64,000 nucleotides of DNA from contig NZ_CP035758.1 of the NCBI RefSeq assembly GCF_004208415.1, positions 7,998,001-8,062,000 of the forward strand, written 5' to 3'. Origin of the DNA: Ktedonosporobacter rubrisoli (lineage in GTDB: Bacteria > Chloroflexota > Ktedonobacteria > Ktedonobacterales > Ktedonobacteraceae). The notes beneath the pieces are model-generated. The model saw only the letters and a program-made list of their open reading frames with translations, ran no database searches and was not told the origin of the DNA. Of the stretch, positions 58,534 to 64,000 are shown in pieces. Made by a program: the position numbers and the translations under genes. Positions within the stretch are counted from its first letter, which is position 1. The number at the start of each line of letters is the position of its first letter.

Positions 58534-61218
58534 TTATTGTAAGCGCGCCTGCAGAGCGCCAAACTGTTCGCGTAACTTACGATTCTCCTCGCGCAGATCA
58601 TCGAGGTCTTTGCGCAACTGCTTGAGCTGCTCATTTTCCCCGGCACCGGTGCGTAGAGCTTGCGCGGCTCTGCGTATTATACGCTTGACACCATCATCAA
58701 GCTCTTGGGGTGCCAGCCGGTCCAGCAGATCGATCACGCGCTTCTCTCCCAGCGCCTGCAAGCCCCGCGCCGCCGTTGAGCGGGCCGGACCCCAGCTATC
58801 GTGCTCGACGGCATAGGCTAGCTCGCTGACAGCTCGCTGACGAGCCTCCTCACTATAGAGGTGGCGCTGTTTGCCAATTTCCCACAGGCCTACCAGCGCG
58901 GCACGGCGTAGCGTTGGGTGGCTCTGGGGATTGTGCAGCGTGGCGGCCATTGTCTCCACGACCCGATTCTCACCGCTGGCAGCCAGACCCACAAAGATAC
59001 CGCGCTGAACCGTGTTCATCCAGGAAGGACGCTCAAGCACTTTGATCAGTTGATCGACGCTACCCGGAGTGCGCGTTTTGCCCAGCGCCTCAGCCGCTCC
59101 TGCCTCGACCTGGTAACTGATATCGCCTTTCTCCAACAGAGCACTAAGAGCCTGGGCTGAACGCTGGGCCTGTTCCGTCTGCTGGGGAGCTTGATAATTG
59201 CCCAATGCCCGCACAATCGCGGCGCGTACCCGTGAGTGCTGTTTGGGGTCCAGTTCCGCAAGCGCCTTTAACAGAACCTCCTGAGTCTGCGCTGTGCCCT
59301 TTGTTCCCAGTGCCTCGGCTACGCTCACCTGTACACCCCAGAAGGAATCGCTTGTCAGGGCCTTGCTCAGCGCCTCTAGAGCCTCTGGCTCGCCCTTCTC
59401 GCTAAGTCCTTGAGCAGCCTCGATACGTCCCAGCACATCAGGATCGTTGGCGAGCTGATAGCTAAGCATCTGCGTGCTGCGCTCGAATTTTAGGGTTTTG
59501 AGCAGCCAGCCATTGGGATCGAAGCGAATCATCAGCGGCTCGCGCTCAAGGGGGACATAGCAAGCCTGCTCAGTCTGGCCGTCTGCACCTACCTGAATGC
59601 GCAGGGAAACCGTACGCGTCTCCTGGGCGTTGTCAGCGGTGGGGATAGTGAAAGCCAGCTCGACAGGAGTAATAAAGCAGGGCGTAAGATCATCCACCTT
59701 TTGCGTCTGCTTGATCGTGAGCTTAGCAAGCTTCTGCGCGCTCTCCCAGCTATACTCTACCTCGAACTCTGGATAGCCGCCGCGATAGATCCACTGCTGA
59801 AAGAAGCCTTCAAGACTGCGCCCTGTCACCTCTTCAAGCGTGCGCTGTAGATCTGGCGTGATCACCTCTTTGGTCCGGTAGCGCTCAAGATACGCCTTGA
59901 GGCCACGGCGGAAGGATGGCTCACCCAACTGATGGCGCAGCATATGTAGAACCCAGGCGCCCTTGTTATAGAGATGGCCGTCGAAGAGCTCAAAGCCCTG
60001 ATCGTGATAGACATAATAGACGACCGGACGCCGATACTCAGCATCCTCGGCCAGGTAACCGCGTTTAACGTTGAGCATCGAATACTTAAAGTAATCGGTA
60101 CCCAGATCGTGTTCGCCCCACATCTCCTCAAAGTAGGTGGCAAAACCTTCATTGAGCCAGCCATTGGACCAGTCGCGGCAGGTCAGCAGATCGCCAAACC
60201 ACTGATGCGCCAGCTCGTGAGCCACCACCGGCACCAGATCGATATCAAGGGCAGCTCTGCTATCCGGGACCAGGGCAAAGCTATGTGTGGTAGCCGTGGT
60301 GTGTTCCATGGCGCCTGTATAGATCTCAACGACTGTCTGATCGTAGGTTTCGTAAGGATACTCGACGCCGGTAAACTCTGAGTAGAACTGCATCATCTGT
60401 GGCGTCTTGCCCATGTAGAGCGGCGCATCATCCTTGCGATCCTTGCGGATATAATAGCGCACAGGCTTGCCGTGATAGCTGTCCTCGATAACCGCAAAAT
60501 CGCCAACTACCAGCGAGATCAGATACGCGGCATGCGGAACATCATGGCGCCAATGATGAGTTTTGGTCGCGCCGTGATCTGTGACCTCCAGCAAAGTGCC
60601 GTTAGAAACTGTCAAAAACTGAGCCGGCACGGTGGCCAGGATCTCGGTTGTGGCGCGATCGTTGGGGGCATCATGACAGGGACACCAGTATTGGCAGTAG
60701 CTGGGCTGGCCAAAGGTCCAGGCATGCACCGGGCGAGTCGGATCTTCCGGGGCTGGCTTGACAAAATGCAGTCCGGTGCGCGGCCTGGCGTGGTAAGTTA
60801 CCGCCAGCGTAAATATTTCTCCATGTCGATAGGGGCGGTCAAGGTTTACAATCAATTGCTTAGCGCTAGTCTTGTAGGCAAGTGCGTTGCCGGCAAGTTC
60901 GACACGCGTTACCTGCAATTCCGCCGCATTGAAAGTAATAGACGTAATCTCGTCATAGAGCACAGCAAACGTCGTGTAGGCTGTGCCGCTAATGGTTTCC
61001 TGCTCAAAATCGAGCGTAATATCCAGTTTCACGTGCTGTACGTCAGCCGGCCTATCCGGTGCGTAGTGAACTGTGTCGCCAGGTAGCTCAAACGAGCGTG
61101 CCCTGGGCAAAGCGGTCTCGTGGGGCTCTTGCATGAAGAGCAGGCTATAGCCATCTCCAAGCTGGAGCGCACGATTACAATAGGCCAAAGTTCCATCTCC
61201 TCTAGTTCGGTTACCCAT
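58534..61218 (-). CDS. M1-family aminopeptidase with HEAT-like C-terminus
   Basis: This 894-residue zinc aminopeptidase has H-E-L-A-H-Q-W-F-G-D (about residue 330) with the third ligand Glu in W-L-N-E-G-F-A. The exopeptidase motif is G-A-M-E-H (normally G-x-M-E-N, near residue 302), so the last position is changed. The last 330 residues form HEAT/PBS-lyase-type repeats (E-A-L-E-A-L-S-K-A-L, V-A-E-A-L-G-x-K-G) and a final coiled coil. There is no signal peptide. A start at Met29 (61134) is equally possible; neither has a good ribosome site. It precedes the peptide/exporter genes on the same strand, but a link is unproven. Confidence 0.93.
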   Translation of the reverse strand: MGNRTRGDGTLAYCNRALQLGDGYSLLFMQEPHETALPRARSFELPGDTVHYAPDRPADVQHVKLDITLDFEQETISGTAYTTFAVLYDEITSITFNAAELQVTRVELAGNALAYKTSAKQLIVNLDRPYRHGEIFTLAVTYHARPRTGLHFVKPAPEDPTRPVHAWTFGQPSYCQYWCPCHDAPNDRATTEILATVPAQFLTVSNGTLLEVTDHGATKTHHWRHDVPHAAYLISLVVGDFAVIEDSYHGKPVRYYIRKDRKDDAPLYMGKTPQMMQFYSEFTGVEYPYETYDQTVVEIYTGAMEHTTATTHSFALVPDSRAALDIDLVPVVAHELAHQWFGDLLTCRDWSNGWLNEGFATYFEEMWGEHDLGTDYFKYSMLNVKRGYLAEDAEYRRPVVYYVYHDQGFELFDGHLYNKGAWVLHMLRHQLGEPSFRRGLKAYLERYRTKEVITPDLQRTLEEVTGRSLEGFFQQWIYRGGYPEFEVEYSWESAQKLAKLTIKQTQKVDDLTPCFITPVELAFTIPTADNAQETRTVSLRIQVGADGQTEQACYVPLEREPLMIRFDPNGWLLKTLKFERSTQMLSYQLANDPDVLGRIEAAQGLSEKGEPEALEALSKALTSDSFWGVQVSVAEALGTKGTAQTQEVLLKALAELDPKQHSRVRAAIVRALGNYQAPQQTEQAQRSAQALSALLEKGDISYQVEAGAAEALGKTRTPGSVDQLIKVLERPSWMNTVQRGIFVGLAASGENRVVETMAATLHNPQSHPTLRRAALVGLWEIGKQRHLYSEEARQRAVSELAYAVEHDSWGPARSTAARGLQALGEKRVIDLLDRLAPQELDDGVKRIIRRAAQALRTGAGENEQLKQLRKDLDDLREENRKLREQFGALQARLQ

Positions 61219-61578
61219 GATGGGACGTTTCTTATCTCATTGCATTCTTGAACGGTGGAGCTTTCGACGAGCTGTTATGCTTCCTAATAAAGTATATACG
61301 TCTGCTTTAACTGGGCAATCACCGCCTCTCTTATCTAGTCGCGCTTTGTAACCGGTTTCTTACCATAAAACCTCTGGAAAAGCGCTGGCCTTCGCTAGAT
61401 TCAAAGCACTATCTCGACTCCTTCAGCTAAATTCAACCTTCCTACTATTATGATAAGCATTTTTCGGAAATAATTACAGGCCTTTTAAGGATAGAAGCAA
61501 AGTTAACTTGCGAAGATGAACAGATATGAAGGAACTGATCACATAGGGTATGGGAGAGATCAGCCCCTTGAGATGCTA
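61219..61578. other. Intergenic, 360 nt
   Basis: Upstream of the M1 gene, downstream of the DAO gene. AT-rich in part; no gene seen. Confidence 0.45.
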
Positions 61579-62790
61579 CTATTTCTGGCTTATGGAGGCT
61601 CCGGCCCGCTGGCCCAGCACAATGCCTGGAAGAACGCCAAGCGCTCCCAGCCCCTCGATTGAGATCCCCGGTGCTGTAGTGCCTGGCGTGTCCAGCGCTG
61701 GAATGAGATTGGGGGCTACCTGCAAATCTACGGCCCAGGTAAAGGCTGGCTCCTGCTCTACTAGCTCTGGTAACCACTGCCGGGCGCCGGCGGCTAGATG
61801 CCGATAATAGCGCTGATCGTGCTTGGTTATGCCTGCTTTGCCATAGCGTCCTCCGCTGACAACCAGGCGTCCATCGCCGGCCCGATAATCGGCATAGAGG
61901 TAGGGAGCTGCGTCCCAGAAGAGCGGAAAGCTGGCGGGTAGATCTATGACGAAGGCGAGGGCATAGATGCGGGCATTGGCCTGCACTACAGGACCCGTGG
62001 CCTTGATAAGACCACGAGCTCTAAGCACACTCCCATCGGCGAGGGTAAGTTTCCAGTGGGAGCCGTGCGCGGCATTTGTGCATTCTTGATACGTTGCTAC
62101 TTCGCTCTGGCCAACAAGCTGGATGCCACAAGCTCGTGCCTTCCTGGCTAGATGGGCCAGCAAGCTGAGAGGATGCACACGTCCCTCATCGGGCAGCCAG
62201 AGGGCTTTAACCACAGTTTGCACATTCAGGCGTCCATGCGTGGCTTCCTTGACCTGTTCAGGCGTCAAGAGTTCAGCGCGCAAGCCTAGAGCCTGGCGCG
62301 CCTTAACCTCACGCGCCAATTGTCGTGCTGCGTGCGCGCTCTGCGCCAGAGAGAATGCTCCCGTAAGCTGCGCTGAGAGCAGGCTATTCGGCTGCTCCGC
62401 TTCTTTGAGCAGCGAGCGCAAAGCCTGCGTAGTTTCAGGCCAGAAGGCAGCTTGAGGGCTTTCGGCGGGGAAATCGGTAATGCCCATATTGATGCCAGCA
62501 CTTAAAATACCCGCATTCCGTCCACTTGCTCCGTAGCCCAGCAGCGCGGCCTTCTCAAGGACAAGCACCTCGGCGCCCGCGGCCCGTGCGCTCAAGGCTG
62601 CACTCAAGCCAGCGACGCCAGCGCCGACTACGACTACATCAACCGTTGTTGTGGGCAAGGAAGAAGGGGATAAAGCCAGCTCGCCAAGTATGGCAAGGTC
62701 AAGCCCGTTCCACCACGGTATATGAAGTGGTTGAGCGGGGATGCTCCTGCGAAGAGAAGATGAAGCGGGATGTTGTATATCACTTTGCAT
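61579..62790 (-). CDS. FAD-dependent oxidoreductase (DAO family)
   Basis: A 403-residue DAO-type flavoprotein. After a polar tail of about 45 residues comes V-D-V-V-V-V-G-A-G-V-A-G-L-S-A-A (FAD Rossmann loop). The acidic end of beta 2 (V-L-E-K) and G-A-S-G-R-N-A-G follow, and the C-terminal half repeats the substrate-domain/FAD pattern (G-D-G-R-L-V-V-S-G-G). Close relatives are glycine/sarcosine oxidases and gamma-glutamylputrescine oxidase. Substrate unknown. It is divergent from dnaB across a 0.95-kb region holding the DnaA boxes. Confidence 0.9.
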   Translation of the reverse strand: MQSDIQHPASSSLRRSIPAQPLHIPWWNGLDLAILGELALSPSSLPTTTVDVVVVGAGVAGLSAALSARAAGAEVLVLEKAALLGYGASGRNAGILSAGINMGITDFPAESPQAAFWPETTQALRSLLKEAEQPNSLLSAQLTGAFSLAQSAHAARQLAREVKARQALGLRAELLTPEQVKEATHGRLNVQTVVKALWLPDEGRVHPLSLLAHLARKARACGIQLVGQSEVATYQECTNAAHGSHWKLTLADGSVLRARGLIKATGPVVQANARIYALAFVIDLPASFPLFWDAAPYLYADYRAGDGRLVVSGGRYGKAGITKHDQRYYRHLAAGARQWLPELVEQEPAFTWAVDLQVAPNLIPALDTPGTTAPGISIEGLGALGVLPGIVLGQRAGASISQK

Positions 62791-63027
62791 AAAACTCCTT
62801 GTGAATGCCTACATAGAAATGATAGATAATGCATAGTTCTCTGTCAAGTTGGTATTGGCTTGGCTCCCGAAGCCCCTGGTTAAGTAAAAAATTAAAAACA
62901 CTGCCCTTGCTTCTCATAAGTCATGATGCAGGGTGATTGAGCACGTTTTTCCCTGGCGATCTTTCCTCCTGGTAGCCTGGAATTCCCCCTCAAGCCATGA
63001 GAATATATGAATTTATTGACGAAAAGC

Positions 63028-63171
63028 GGTGGATAACTATGTGGATAACTATGTGAATAACTGTGGATAACTTTCCTAAAACTGTGGATAAGTCAGTATT
63101 TAGCTGTGGAGAAAAGCCGCGCACGCTCAAAGAAAGGCTGGCAAATTCCCCTGGATATCCACATATCCACA
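63028..63171. other. DnaA-box cluster, candidate replication origin
   Basis: Perfect boxes (TGTGGATAA or TGTGAATAA) at 63040-63048, 63052-63060, 63062-63070 and 63083-63091. One-mismatch boxes are at 63028, 63105, 63155 and 63163, the last two in the other orientation. Box starts on the first strand are 12, 12, 10, 21 and 22 nt apart, close to helical phasing. AT-rich DNA lies on the left. It could be oriC or a DnaA-controlled site for dnaB. No dnaA is in the window. Confidence 0.65.
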
Positions 63172-63463
63172 CAGCACAGCAATTCTTACCATTTGATTTC
63201 GGGCGCAAGATTAGTTACACTTGGGTCACACGAGAAAATTGCGAGAGTAATACCTACGCTATGTGGCGTCAAGTTTCTAAAAATTTTTACCCGATAGGGT
63301 TTGCCGAAGAGGGGTCGGTGGGTCCTGTGCACATAGCTCTATGAATAGTAACTGATCTTATGCAGTGGGCAAGTGTCCCTGATAGGTGCCTGTGCTCTCC
63401 CCAACAGGCAGAAGATCTGAAAAATAGGGCGCTGGCACCTCGAACATATGTGCGAGGATATGC

Positions 63464-63469
63464 TATAAT
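63464..63469 (+). promoter_or_regulatory. Probable dnaB -10 box
   Basis: TATAAT at 63464-63469, preceded by CCTCG-N10-CGAGG (63438-63457) at the -35 position. It would give a dnaB leader of about 270 nt. Confidence 0.45.
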
Positions 63470-63521
63470 GCATGTTGCCGCTATACAAACCGTAGGAATA
63501 GAGAAGGCCTAGTATTGCCTT

Positions 63522-63559
63522 GTATTCAGGAGACTCTGGTTCATGATGGGCCTGAATAC
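63522..63559 (+). promoter_or_regulatory. Hairpin in the dnaB leader
   Basis: GTATTCAGG (63522-63530) pairs perfectly with CCTGAATAC (63551-63559) across a 20-nt loop, about 185 nt before the dnaB start. It may be an attenuator or RNA-processing signal. Confidence 0.4.
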
Positions 63560-63742
63560 GGGTTATGTTTATAGTTGCTAGTCCCGCGACTCGTGGTTCT
63601 TGGTTGACTTGTGATCTCTCTTCCCTACTGTAGAGTGAGCAGGAATATGACCTCAGGCCGCAGTCTTATCGTGCAGATGCAGTATATCGCGTGCCTGCTA
63701 GAGACTGTACAATAAGTTTTTGTAGATGCTGGAGCCGGAGAC

Positions 63743-64000
63743 GTGGAAAAACAGTTACCACAGAGTATTGAAGCCGAAAGCGGTGTGCTTGGTAGTATGA
63801 TTATTGACCCGGAGGCGATCGCCCAGGTGGCGAGTTTCCTGCGGGCTGAGGACTTTTACCGCGATGCGCACCGCACTATTTATGAGGTAATTCTCCGGTT
63901 ATATGAGCAGAGGGAGCCTGCGGATGTAATCACGATTACTGACGAGCTAGAGCGCATCGGCAGATTGGCCCATGTGGGGGGCGCTAGCTATATCACGTCA
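63743..64000 (+). CDS. dnaB: Replicative DNA helicase DnaB, N-terminal part
   Basis: The GTG at 63743 (GGAG sites upstream) opens a frame that runs off the right edge after 86 residues. The sequence E-K-Q-L-P-Q-S-I-E-A-E-S-G-V-L-G-S-M-I-I-D-P-E and then D-F-Y-R-D-A-H-R-T-I-Y-E is the DnaB N-terminal domain, which mediates hexamer collar formation and primase contact. The ATPase domain is outside the window. The start of replication-type DNA upstream (DnaA boxes) suits a gene at a replication origin. Confidence 0.95.
   Translation, partial: MEKQLPQSIEAESGVLGSMIIDPEAIAQVASFLRAEDFYRDAHRTIYEVILRLYEQREPADVITITDELERIGRLAHVGGASYITS

Larger units (their letters stand above)
62791..63742. other. Long intergenic region with DnaA boxes and dnaB leader
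   Basis: No gene in 950 nt. It contains, from left to right: the DAO promoter, an AT-rich stretch, the DnaA-box cluster (63028-63171), a GCCTGT/ACAGGC hairpin (63388-63409), a promoter at 63464, and a 9-bp hairpin in the dnaB leader. Confidence 0.7.

Noticed and set aside
1..64000. tRNA and rRNA genes
   Set aside because: No tRNA cloverleaf or rRNA segment was recognised by eye; a dedicated search would be needed to exclude a tRNA.

Overview
The window is about 64 kb of bacterial chromosome with moderate G+C (near 52 %, estimated by eye), good Shine-Dalgarno sites and recognisable sigma-70 promoters. Gene content suggests a large-genome, soil-type, probably monoderm bacterium. Indicators are minCDE, many one-component regulators (TetR, MarR, MerR, PadR, XRE), many oxidoreductases, ECF sigma factors with long C-terminal extensions, and a C39 peptide exporter with only one short membrane-fusion protein. 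The closest overall match I can think of is Ktedonobacteria (Chloroflexota); this is an inference, with no marker gene to prove it.

Layout. 1-31 kb is an accessory region of short regulator/enzyme cassettes: GT-C-like glycosyltransferase and MFS genes, alpha/beta hydrolase, TetR/serine hydrolase, MerR-YceI, FAD monooxygenases, a MarR-controlled NTF2-like/P450/MFS cassette with an orphan MbtH gene, PadR plus a decapitated monooxygenase, a sulfotransferase, SDR/TetR/CoA-ligase genes, and an AhpD-like gene. It also carries scars of local duplication: copied gene tails, copied promoters, an SDR fragment and a hairpin element with covarying arms. 31-35 kb holds two neighbouring proteins that share a bifunctional-nuclease-like domain and two jelly-roll-like domains; one is fused to an ECF sigma factor. 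35-39 kb carries an SDR/XRE pair, a stand-alone organomercurial lyase and an aldose epimerase. 39-42 kb is the minC-minD-minE division-site locus followed by a gene-poor, strand-skewed stretch. 43-51 kb has an aminotransferase, a MerR/SDR pair, a two-module ring-cleavage-type dioxygenase facing an FAH-family hydrolase, aroE, and a NUDIX/metallo-hydrolase pair. 51-58 kb contains an AarF-like kinase and, as a likely unit, two paralogous double-glycine leader peptides, a short HlyD-like protein and a C39-peptidase ABC exporter. 58-63 kb has an M1 aminopeptidase with HEAT-like repeats and a DAO-family oxidoreductase. The window ends in the 5' part of dnaB, preceded by a dense, helically phased DnaA-box cluster that could be oriC or a DnaA-controlled regulatory region.

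The two strongest candidates for something undescribed are (a) the tandem, cysteine-free, Gly/Asn-rich secreted peptides with their dedicated exporter and duplicated promoters, and (b) the sigma factor-nuclease-carbohydrate-binding-like fusion with its sigma-less paralogue next door.
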